Of a stretch of 63,920 nt of DNA, positions 1-7,800 are shown one piece after another (the stretch's first letter is position 1; each line of letters starts with the position of its first letter). The stretch comes from Myxococcales bacterium. GTDB taxonomy: Bacteria; Myxococcota_A; Bradymonadia; UBA7976; UBA1532. The notes beneath the pieces were generated by a model. It searched no databases and was not told where the DNA came from. It saw only the letters and a list, made by a program, of their open reading frames with translations. The stretch spans positions 1 through 63,920 of the forward strand of contig SHZC01000007.1 of assembly GCA_009692505.1 (NCBI GenBank). The letters run 5' to 3'. A program made the translations under genes and the position numbers.

Positions 1-232
1 GCAAGTACTGGCACAGACGCTCCCGAGCCGCGCCGTCGTGCGCGCCGACCGTCGTCCCCGCGTGGAGGTTGAAGCCACCATGCAGTCCCCGAGTTCCCGC
101 CTCACCGGCCGGTCGCGCGAGCGCTGGGTCGACGAGCCGGTCCCTGGGAGACGCAATCGACTCCCTCTGTGCCAACGTACCTGAGACGGCGCCCCCGCAG
201 AAGTTTAGGGTAGAAAACCTCGAAGGGCGAGG
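1..232. other. left edge, no gene recognised
   Basis: I see no convincing coding sequence here in any frame. The only open frame is a short Arg/Pro/Ser-rich one on the minus strand with no family resemblance. An AT-richer patch near 201-218 and a purine-rich stretch at 221-232 precede the small ORF that follows and could be its leader, but I could not place a good promoter. Confidence 0.4.
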
Positions 233-244
233 ATGGTTTTGACG

Positions 245-445
245 ATGCGTGCTGTGGTGAAGTCGGGCGCAATGAGCCCACCAACCGGAGTCAAGGTCTA
301 CGGGCGGGAGCAGAAGCAGGGAGACGGCACATGGACCGTGGTTCTGCGGCCCGACTCGACCGATCCGATCTTCGGCCTGCTCACGCTGGCCGGCCTCACC
401 GGGGGAGATCACGTCGTGCTCGCCGAGCTGGTCTTGGTGCTGTGA
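245..445 (+). CDS. small hypothetical protein (66 aa)
   Basis: Not recognised. The frame gives a compact soluble protein with alternating hydrophobic residues (VKVYGRE, TWTVVLRPD, IFGLLTLAGLTGGDHVVLAEL) that reads like a small beta-rich domain, not like an antisense shadow. A GAGG at 229-232 suits ATG 245 (spacing about 12) or the earlier ATG at 233, which would add four residues. It converges on the response regulator gene, leaving 20 bases between the stops. It has no signal peptide, membrane segment or cysteine. It could be a spurious ORF; the main support is the non-random composition. Confidence 0.4.
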   Translation: MRAVVKSGAMSPPTGVKVYGREQKQGDGTWTVVLRPDSTDPIFGLLTLAGLTGGDHVVLAELVLVL

Positions 446-465
446 ACGATCTCCACGACCCGCCC

Positions 466-1101
466 CTACTTCAGGTTCGCGTCCACCATGCCCATACGAA
501 TGGCGTAGCGCGTCAGGCCGGGGATGTCGTGGATGCCGAGCTTCTCCATGACGCGTGCCCGGTGGTGCTCGGCGGTGCGTGAGCTGATCTTCAGCGTGGC
601 GCCGATCTCTTTGCTCGAGTGCCCCTCGGCGAGGAGCGTGAGGACCTCGCGCTCGCGGGGCGTGAGGTCGTCGACCAAGGCGGCGCGCTTGGAGGCTGGA
701 GAGAGGTACTGCCCCCCGGAGGCGACGATTCGGATGGCCACGACCAGGTCCTTGACCGCCGAGCCTTTGAGGACGTAGCCGCTCGCGCCTGCGTCCACGG
801 CCCGCTGCACCCAGATGCCGTCGTGGTACATGGTCAGGACGAGGCAACGCGCGCCCAAGCCAGACCCGGAGATTTGCCGAATCACCTCCAGGCCCGAGAG
901 GCCTGGGATCGACAGATCGCAGATGACCACGTGAGGCTGCTTCTCCTGGACGACGAGCAGGCCCGCGCGCCCGTCACCCGCCTCTCCGACGACCTCGATG
1001 TCGCTCGCGGTTTGGAGCAGCGCGGCGATGCCCTGGCGCACGATCGTGTGGTCTTCGATGAGCACGACCCGAATTGTCTTGTCCGTGAAGAACCCGTCCA
1101 T
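466..1101 (-). CDS. NarL/FixJ-family response regulator
   Basis: This is a 211-aa two-domain DNA-binding response regulator. Residues 10-125 form a receiver domain: acidic pair E16/D17, phospho-acceptor D62 (VVICDLSIPG), the switch Thr at T90 (LVLTMY) and K112 (YVLKG). Residues 145-195 form a LuxR-type helix-turn-helix (LTPREREVL, then SSKEIGATL and SSRTAEHHRARVMEKLGI). All phosphorylation residues are present, so it should be a standard phospho-switched regulator. The likely partner is the HisKA_3 histidine kinase encoded at 1723-3006 on the same strand, but a toxin-antitoxin pair lies between them. The gene starts 6 bases after the toxin stop, which suggests co-transcription. It is the last gene of the long minus-strand run. 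Confidence 0.95.
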   Translation of the reverse strand: MDGFFTDKTIRVVLIEDHTIVRQGIAALLQTASDIEVVGEAGDGRAGLLVVQEKQPHVVICDLSIPGLSGLEVIRQISGSGLGARCLVLTMYHDGIWVQRAVDAGASGYVLKGSAVKDLVVAIRIVASGGQYLSPASKRAALVDDLTPREREVLTLLAEGHSSKEIGATLKISSRTAEHHRARVMEKLGIHDIPGLTRYAIRMGMVDANLK

Positions 1102-1107
1102 GCTGTC

Positions 1108-1440
1108 TCAGACACCAATCGCCAGCGCACACTTCAGCGCCTCGTCGAGAGCAACCAACTGCCCAGGATCGAGTTGACCGACCTTGCGATTCAATCTCGA
1201 CTTGAACAGCAGCATCAGGAAGTCACAACGAATCGCGGAGGGGTAGCGGACGCCATTGCGTTCGTCGACGTGGACCTCGGTCGGGATGTCGATCACCTCC
1301 GAGTATACGGGCGCACAGATCACAGTCTCAACGCGCTCGTTTGCCGCGATGAAGTCGCGAGCGACTACGACGTAGTATCCAGGCTTCCCCCCGCGCTCAG
1401 GCTCGGTGACCTCCGAGCGATACACCTCCCCGCGATTCAA
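1108..1440 (-). CDS. MazF/PemK-like endoribonuclease toxin
   Basis: A 110-aa protein with the MazF/PemK pattern: N-terminal RGEVY, GYYVVVARD after a short loop, a central TEVHVD, then SAIRCDFLMLLFKSRL and VGQL near the end. In this family the fold is an SH3-like barrel that cleaves mRNA at short motifs. I place the start at TTG 1440, because this makes a 4-base TTGA overlap with the antitoxin stop and leaves a protein beginning exactly at the conserved RGEVY block. A longer reading of the frame to 1680 would run through the antitoxin gene and is Arg-rich nonsense. The order antitoxin then toxin is typical. RNase activity is inferred from the family. Confidence 0.85.
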   Translation of the reverse strand: MNRGEVYRSEVTEPERGGKPGYYVVVARDFIAANERVETVICAPVYSEVIDIPTEVHVDERNGVRYPSAIRCDFLMLLFKSRLNRKVGQLDPGQLVALDEALKCALAIGV

Positions 1441-1676
1441 GGCTCGGCCTGATCGGCGACCAGCGCGGCGGCCTGACGATTGATCTCGTCGATGCGCGGC
1501 ACCCATCTGGCCCACTCCGCCGACTCGCGCGCCACTCGGTCCCGTTGGGCGATGAACTCGGCCAGCGCCTGCCGCACGACCCGCGAACGGTTGGGCGTGC
1601 CGGTCGCCGCGTCGCCGGCGATCAAGTCGAGCTTTCGAAGCATCGATTCTTCCAGAGTGATCGCTATGGTCTTCAC
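1437..1676 (-). CDS. ribbon-helix-helix antitoxin
   Basis: A 79-aa protein beginning MKTIAITLEESMLRKLD with a following SRVVRQALAEFIAQ helix, the usual CopG/Arc ribbon-helix-helix layout (strand, helix, turn, helix). The C-terminal half is helical and charged and would bind and block the toxin. GTG 1676 is the start, with a purine-rich AGGGTGAG upstream. It overlaps the downstream toxin gene by 4 bases (TTGA). RHH antitoxins usually repress their own promoter, but here the gene sits 46 bases behind a histidine kinase gene. It may therefore be transcribed both by read-through and from a local promoter in that gap, which I could not identify. Confidence 0.85.
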   Translation of the reverse strand: MKTIAITLEESMLRKLDLIAGDAATGTPNRSRVVRQALAEFIAQRDRVARESAEWARWVPRIDEINRQAAALVADQAEP

Positions 1677-1722
1677 TCACTCACCCTATTGCGAATCGGT
1701 CGTCATCACAATGGAGCCATCG

Positions 1723-3006
1723 TCACGCCTCGCCATCATCCGACAGCCAAGCCACGACGCGAAGTCCGTTCGGCACGACCTCCTCCAGGTCCAGGTATCC
1801 CCCGGCCGAGTGGACTCGCTCCCGCGCGCCGACGAGCCCCAGGCCCGCGGGCCCGGTCCGGTGGCGGGCCGAGGCGTTGAGCCCGATGCCGTCGTCTTGA
1901 ACGACGAGACGCCAGCCATCGTCGAAGCGCGACAGCTCAAGCTGCACCGAGGTCGCCCGTGCGTGCCGCGCGACGTTGGTCAGGCACTCCTGCGCGACAC
2001 GGAAGAGCACCGCGCTGACGACGCTCGATGGTTCAGCGCAGTCCGTGTCGAAGTGGACCTCGACCTTCAGACCCGACTGGGCGGCGAATCGCTCGGCGTG
2101 TGCGCGTAAAGCGTCGGCGAGGCCGAGCCCGTCGAGCGCGGCGGGTCGAAGTCGGTGGGCCAGGCCCCGCACCTGCTCGACCCCGTCGTCGACCGCGGAG
2201 AGCGCGGCCTCAAGCTGTTCAAACCCCGGAGCGCCCTCCGGCACCGACTGACCCAGGGTCGTCAGGCGGAGCCGCAGAGCGGTCAGGGTTTGGCCAAGCT
2301 CGTCGTGAAGGTCCCGACTGATGCGGGCGCGCTCCTGCTCCTGGACGGACAGCAGACGCGCGCCCAAGGCGGTCAGCTCGGCCTCTCGCTCGGCGAGCTC
2401 GGCGGTGCGGAGCGACACCCGCTCGTCGAGCGTGGCGTTGGCCTCCTCGAGCTGCGCCCAGAGCTCGGCGTCCCGCTCGTCGGCGCGGCGCACGGTCAGC
2501 AGGGGCACGAGGATCAGGCACGCCGTGAGCGCCAGACCAAAGAGCACCGCGACCTTCCAGAGCGTGCTCGCCGTCTCACGGGCGTCGGCGGCGTCGAGGC
2601 GCACCTCCAGCCGACCGACGACCGTGCCTCCGGATTGCGGCGAGGTCCGGTCCCGAATGAGCGACCAGGCGGAGACATCGTCGGCACGGGGCTCGGGGCC
2701 GGCCATGAAGACCCGGTCTCGCACAGCGTCGATCCGCACCGAGGCGGACACGGGTGCCCGGGTCGCCGACTCGCAGAGCGCGCGGAGGTGCACGTCGTCG
2801 TAGGGCCACAGCGAGCGTCGGACCTCGACCGTGCGCTCGATGCGACGTGCCAGGTCCGTCGCCCACAAGGCGGCCTCTGCCGTCCGGGCGGCGAGCAGCC
2901 TCTCGGCGTAGAGGCCCGGGAGGGCTACGGCCACGACCAGTCCGGCGATGATCGACAGCGGCCACATTCGGCGCGCGAACGGTGGTTCCAGCGGCGTGGG
3001 CTTCAT
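1723..3006 (-). CDS. NarL-type sensor histidine kinase (HisKA_3)
   Basis: A 427-aa inner-membrane kinase. Membrane helices at about residues 14-33 and 150-171 flank a periplasmic sensor domain of about 115 residues with no recognised ligand motif. A coiled linker (185-225) leads to the HisKA_3 dimerisation domain with phospho-acceptor H234 (RISRDLHDELGQ). A HATPase domain follows, with an N-box-like ECLTNVARHA, DDGIGL and GLGLVGARERV. All key residues are present. Its ATG overlaps the stop of the upstream lipoprotein gene by ATGA, so the binding-protein-like lipoprotein may deliver a signal to this sensor (inference). The downstream NarL-family regulator is the natural phosphorylation partner. 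Confidence 0.95.
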   Translation of the reverse strand: MKPTPLEPPFARRMWPLSIIAGLVVAVALPGLYAERLLAARTAEAALWATDLARRIERTVEVRRSLWPYDDVHLRALCESATRAPVSASVRIDAVRDRVFMAGPEPRADDVSAWSLIRDRTSPQSGGTVVGRLEVRLDAADARETASTLWKVAVLFGLALTACLILVPLLTVRRADERDAELWAQLEEANATLDERVSLRTAELAEREAELTALGARLLSVQEQERARISRDLHDELGQTLTALRLRLTTLGQSVPEGAPGFEQLEAALSAVDDGVEQVRGLAHRLRPAALDGLGLADALRAHAERFAAQSGLKVEVHFDTDCAEPSSVVSAVLFRVAQECLTNVARHARATSVQLELSRFDDGWRLVVQDDGIGLNASARHRTGPAGLGLVGARERVHSAGGYLDLEEVVPNGLRVVAWLSDDGEA

Positions 3007-3833
3007 GGGGCTTCGTAGCCGAGATCAAGCGCGACGACGCTCGCGGACTCGCTGACGGCGAAGGCCGCGAAGGCGTCTAAGGGAGAGGGCCCGGCACCAG
3101 CTTGGCCGCCAGCGAGCAAAAGGTAAATGGTCAAGTACGGTTGACGAGTTAGCCCCTCGATGGTGACCGGCCAGTACGGTGAGCCATGCAGTTGGGCGGT
3201 GCCCAGGTCGAGGACCGTCAAGCTGCCTGCGGTCCGACGGAGGAGATCACGCGCGGTCTCGGCGTCGCTCACCGACGTAGCACCGGGTCTCTGACGGGCA
3301 AAGGTGAGCGCGGCCGAGACGCCGTCGTGGGACGCGGCGAGGGCCTCCCAGGCGGCGTCTGTGGTCTCGGGGACTCGGATCTGAAGGGCCTCGCCGTCGA
3401 CGATGACTGGGCCTGTAGCGCGAATGAGGCGAATGAGCGTGTCGACCTCGAGGTGGCGAATCGCTGTGCCCGGACCTGCCGCGAGGAGGACCCGGCTCCG
3501 GGCGATCGGCCGAGCGGCGGGAGGCGCCTCGGCGCCCACAGGCAAGGCGAGCAGGGTCGCCGTGAGTACCCCATCCTGAATCGCCGCGAGCGCGCCTGAG
3601 ACCGACAGCGGCTGATCGGCGACCGTGAAGCGTGGCATGCCCCCTCGGGCCCAGAAGTGCCGGGAGAGCTGACCGAGCAAGGGTCGGCTCGTCGCGTCTC
3701 CGGCGATGAGCGGAGACGCTGAGGGATCAGCGACGGAGGGCGCAAGGGCCGGCACCACCGGGTCCGACCTGCAGCCCGACGCGAAGAGAAGCGAACCGAC
3801 GAGGAGCCGGAGCACGGCGTCGCGGCCCAGCAT
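3003..3833 (-). CDS. substrate-binding-protein-like lipoprotein
   Basis: A secreted lipoprotein of about 276 aa with a hydrophobic leader ending in a lipobox (LLFASGC). The rest resembles a periplasmic binding-protein fold of the PstS/ModA sort: a helix block with SRHFWARGG, a strand-rich middle (VLLAAGPGTAIRHL), and a late segment GLTRQPYLTIYLLL that resembles the hinge and terminal part of such proteins. I cannot assign a ligand. ATG 3833 lies 5 bases after the acpS stop; an earlier in-frame ATG at 3854 would add seven residues. Neither has a strong ribosome-binding site. It overlaps the histidine kinase start (ATGA), which suggests it is a sensory accessory and not a transporter component, since no matching permease is near. 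Confidence 0.75.
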   Translation of the reverse strand: MLGRDAVLRLLVGSLLFASGCRSDPVVPALAPSVADPSASPLIAGDATSRPLLGQLSRHFWARGGMPRFTVADQPLSVSGALAAIQDGVLTATLLALPVGAEAPPAARPIARSRVLLAAGPGTAIRHLEVDTLIRLIRATGPVIVDGEALQIRVPETTDAAWEALAASHDGVSAALTFARQRPGATSVSDAETARDLLRRTAGSLTVLDLGTAQLHGSPYWPVTIEGLTRQPYLTIYLLLAGGQAGAGPSPLDAFAAFAVSESASVVALDLGYEAP

Positions 3834-3838
3834 GAGGC

Positions 3839-4207
3839 TCAACGCAGACCCCATCGGAGGGCGACCGCGACGGTGGCGAGACCCAGGCGCGAGAACGTCA
3901 GGCGGATCTCATCTTCGCCGCCGATCTGACGACACCGACCATGGAGCGTCACTCGATTCTCGGGGTCGATCCGGATATCGGTCCAGTCGACGCCGTCTTG
4001 CCACAGGCCCGTGCCGAGCGCCTTGGCCACCGCCTCCTTGCCCGACCAAAGCTGGGCGCCACGGGCGTCGTCGGCGTCCTGGGCTCGTTCCTCCGGGGCG
4101 CAGATGTGCAGGAGCAGATCCCGCGGCCCACGACGCGTCTTCGACAGCCTCGCGACATCGACCACGTCGACCCCGACGCCCTTGATGACCCTGTCGCCGC
4201 CGCTCAG
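3839..4207 (-). CDS. acpS: holo-[acyl-carrier-protein] synthase
   Basis: AcpS moves 4'-phosphopantetheine from CoA to the conserved Ser of acyl carrier protein. The N-terminal block KGVGVDVVDVARL carries the metal-binding Asp (D14). The central WSGKEAVAKALGTG carries the conserved K57 and E58. The protein is about 122 aa, normal to short for the family, with a compressed segment between the motifs. No ATG, GTG or TTG exists in frame at the right place. The best start is CTG 4207, which overlaps the upstream stop as CTGA, matching the other NTGA junctions of this operon. A possible substrate ACP is encoded at 35957-36208. AcpS in an envelope operon is unusual but may be housekeeping. Confidence 0.88.
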   Translation of the reverse strand: MSGGDRVIKGVGVDVVDVARLSKTRRGPRDLLLHICAPEERAQDADDARGAQLWSGKEAVAKALGTGLWQDGVDWTDIRIDPENRVTLHGRCRQIGGEDEIRLTFSRLGLATVAVALRWGLR

Positions 4208-4803
4208 CGCCGACGCTCCCGACGAGCAGGCACCCAGTCGGCGACCTCCTCGTCCGTCGTCTCCGGGATATAGATCAGGGGCATCCCGATGACGCGACTC
4301 AAACGCTCGACCGTCGATGGGCTGAGGCGACCGAGCCCGGCGCCCTCGATGAAGATCCAATACGCCGCCACGGCCACGTTCTGGCCGAAGTCGACCGTGC
4401 GAAGAGTCAGGGCGGATCGGCAGCCCGGACAGCTGACGCCGAACCGCTCGGGCGCGACATACTTGAGCCGGTCGAGGGCCTCTTTGACTTTCTCTGAGTC
4501 GAGGGTATCGCCGCAGCCGAGGCAGCTGGCCTCCGGAAAAGACTTGCCCGCACGCTCCGGCAGAAACCGAGGCTTCGGGGACCGGACGATTCTCAAGGCG
4601 TCGAAGGTCAGCTCGGCGGGCAGAAACGAGTCGAGCGCGTCGGCATGAAAGAGCCGCGACGCCGACCGCCCGGGGCTGTAGGCTCCATCGGCGAACGGAC
4701 CCACGATCTCCTCGTCCGATAGCCAGGTGAGCAGCGCGGTCTGGGCGGCCTCGGGCGGCACAGGCGCACGGAAGCTGCGAGGCGCGAGGTAGACGTTCAG
4801 CAT
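4204..4803 (-). CDS. hypothetical zinc-ribbon protein
   Basis: A 199-aa soluble protein with no family I recognise. Two CxxC pairs, C94/C97 (SCLGCG) and C125/C128 (SCPGCR), are 27 residues apart and form a plausible four-Cys zinc ribbon. The N-terminal 90 residues are mixed alpha/beta, and the C-terminal part has a hydrophobic strand (VAVAAYWIFIEG). There is no signal peptide, so it is probably cytoplasmic. It starts 9 bases after the VWA protein stop and overlaps acpS by 4 bases, so it is firmly in the operon. A structural or adaptor role in nucleic-acid or protein binding is possible but unproven. Confidence 0.8.
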   Translation of the reverse strand: MLNVYLAPRSFRAPVPPEAAQTALLTWLSDEEIVGPFADGAYSPGRSASRLFHADALDSFLPAELTFDALRIVRSPKPRFLPERAGKSFPEASCLGCGDTLDSEKVKEALDRLKYVAPERFGVSCPGCRSALTLRTVDFGQNVAVAAYWIFIEGAGLGRLSPSTVERLSRVIGMPLIYIPETTDEEVADWVPARRERRR

Positions 4804-4812
4804 GACCGGGGT

Positions 4813-7800
4813 TTAGCCCGAAGCTCGCTTGGCGCGCAACAGGGCACCGAGAGTGAGACCGGCCCCGACACCGGCCCAGCCTGCGGCCTCGACGACGGCG
4901 AGCAGAACCGTGAGGAGCGCGAAAAAGACAAAGGCCGTCCGACCCTTCAGGCGACCGAGAGAGGCGGACACGAGGTGCACGTCCTCGCGTTGGCGGTCGG
5001 GCGGCGCAGTGTGGATCACCGCGCCGCCGGTGGAGACGGCGAGGGCGTCAAGCGCCGGGAGATCGGGCCCCATCACCCGGAGTTCGTCGGGTACTCCGCT
5101 TGAGAATACGGCGAGACGACGGCCCGTCGTGAGGTCCACCGAGACCCGCGCGGGACCCTCCGGCAGCGCGGGGATCGGCGCCTCAAACTCGCCGGGTTTG
5201 GAGAGCCGAAAGGGCCGGCAGAGAGGCGTCATGTCACCGCTCGAGAAGCAGGCAGGCGCCACCGGATCTTCGCCGGGTGCCGAGCCCGTGGCGTACGAGA
5301 GGACGACCCGCCGAAGCGAGGCGTCGACGCGCAGCGCGGGGTCGTTCGCGGCGGCCCCGCGCGCAGGCGAGAGGAGGGCGGCGAACCCAGCGTCGGGCAG
5401 CTCGAAGTCGTCGGTGGCGAGCGCGATGACCCGGCCCGCGCCCACGAGCCACTCGGCGAGGAGCGGCTCGCCTTCGACGCGCGCGAGGACCCGCGCGGCC
5501 GGATCAGCGGTGACGCGAATTCGAGCCGCGACGGTGGGCGTTCGGGTGCCGATGCGAGCCGTCCAGAAAGGCCCCGCCTCAACCTCGCCGCCGCCCCCCT
5601 CGAGGCCGTCTCCCACGGCGTCAAGGACCCGGGTCAAGGCGAGCGACGGGGCCTCTGCTGCGGTGACGATGGACACGTCCCCGCCGGTGCTGCGCGCGAG
5701 GCTCCTCAGCGGCTCGGCCGTCGCCTCGTCCCCGACGAGCACCCCAATCAACCGCGCGCCGACGGAGCGGAGACCGGCGACGTGGCGCACGGCGTCGGCG
5801 TCCGCGAACTGGCCGTCGCCGACGAGTAAGACGAGGCGCGTCTCGGCCTGGCTGCCCGCGAGGATTCGAGTCGCCGCGTCCAAGGCCGGCTGAAGCAAGG
5901 TGCCGCCCTCCGTCGTCGACATGAGCGGCAGACCCCGGCGTTTCAGCTCAGAGACCGAGGCCCGAGGCGAGAGCGTCTCCGCAGCGACGCCGAAGGCCAC
6001 AACGGCAAGCTCGTCGTCGTCTGGCAAACCCTCGCTAGATAGCTCGTCGTCTGGCAAACCGTCGCTAGATAGCTCGTCGTCTGGCAAACCCTCGCTCCGG
6101 AGCCCCGACACCAAGCTCGACGCCAGCCGGCCCAACGCCGCCGCACCGATGCCCCCGGCTTCGACGGCCATGCTCCCGCTCCGATCCACGAGCAAGACGA
6201 CGCAGACGCGACCTGACCCCTTGGGCCGAACGTCGGACTTGAGCGGCGAGAGCGCGTCGAGCTCGGTCCCCGCGAAGCCGCCACGTCCAAAGGCCCGCGC
6301 GCGTCCCGAGAGCAAGAGCAGACCGCCGCCGCGAACCCAGCCGGTCAACTCTCGTCGCAGCTCGGGGCTGAGCGTCTCGGCGGGCGTGTCGTGCATCCAG
6401 ACAACAGTGGGGCGGTCCTCGAGTCGCAGGTCCGCCGGCCCGACGAGGGCCGTCACGTTTGCTTGTCCCTCTGCGGGCGGGTCCGAATGCAGCCCGCCCG
6501 CTCGCGCCCATCGGAGGGCGCGGGCTCGCCCATCGGCGGTCGGCGAGACGATGCTCAGGCGCGTGCCCGAGTCGTCTTCGATGGGCACTCTCAGGACGTC
6601 GTTTTGGACAAAGGGATCGTCCGGCGAGGTCGCTTTAATCGTCAAGACCGTCCGTCCGCCCGCGGCCAGCCGGGCGCGGAAGGGCGTCGGCGCCGAGCGG
6701 TCGAGGTTACGCTCGACGGTGACCCTTCCAACCTCGATCTCGGCGGTGACGTCGGCCGTGGGATCGCCGCTGCCGCCGGCCTGAAGCAGGGCCTGTATGA
6801 AGACGGTGTCGCCCCATCGACGCGCTTGTGCCGAGAGGACGGAGACGTCCGTCCCGGGCACGATCACCGGGGCCGGGAAGATGGGCACATCGGAGACGAG
6901 CGGGAGGTCGCGGGCCCGACCATCGGTGACGTACACGATGCTGCCCGCCGCGCCGGACACCACACGCGCCGCGGCGAGCAGCGGGCCTGCGAGCGTGCCG
7001 CGCTCGAACTCGGCTTGGGCGAAGGTCGACCCAACGCCCCGAACTTGATCGTCGCCGAAGACCACAAGGACGTCCTCGGTCGGCAGCGACGCGAGCAGAC
7101 GGTCGACGAGCGCCAAGGTGGCGGCGCGTGGCATGGAGCGGCTCGTGTCCACGGCGATCGCGACGCGGCCCCGCTCGCCAAGCCCGTAGTCCGGATTGAC
7201 GACGACGAGGAGCGACGTCAGCACGGTCGCAATCGCCCAAGGCGAAGACCACCGCCGTGAGGCGAGGACCACGAGCACGGCGAGGACCACCGCGAGGATC
7301 GCCCGAGCGGCATCTGGCGCGGGAGCCAATTGACCGACAGCTGGCGCGGGGATCGCATCATCGACGGCGGGCTGGTCGGCCGCGGAAGCCGAGACCTCAA
7401 AACGCGATGGCGGCTCCAGCGGCTCTCGAACCACAACCGACAGGCCACGCCCCCCCGCGTCGAGCTCGTAGACCCCCACGGCGTCGAGCCCATCCACCCG
7501 CACGATGCCCCGGCTATCCGGCGAGAACGTCCGGGTCGAGCCGAGCGGGTCCGTGAGGCTCAACGTAGACGGCGTCAGAACATCGAGCGTCTCTCCCGCG
7601 TTGACGGTTCGACACGGAGCGCGGCTCGCGCGGTCCGCGTCGATGGCCTCCGACACGAAGACGGGAAAAGCTGGACCCTCATCGAAGTCCGTCTCGTCGA
7701 GCGGCAGGCCCCAGCGCCGGATCGGTCCCGCGAGCGACGCGCCCGAATCCACTACGATCTCATCGTCGGCCCAGAAGTCAGCGCGGGCTCCGGGAGCGAG

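Noticed and set aside
102..284. Small minus-strand ORF at the left edge
   Set aside because: Low-complexity Arg/Pro/Ser composition, no ribosome-binding site or family resemblance.
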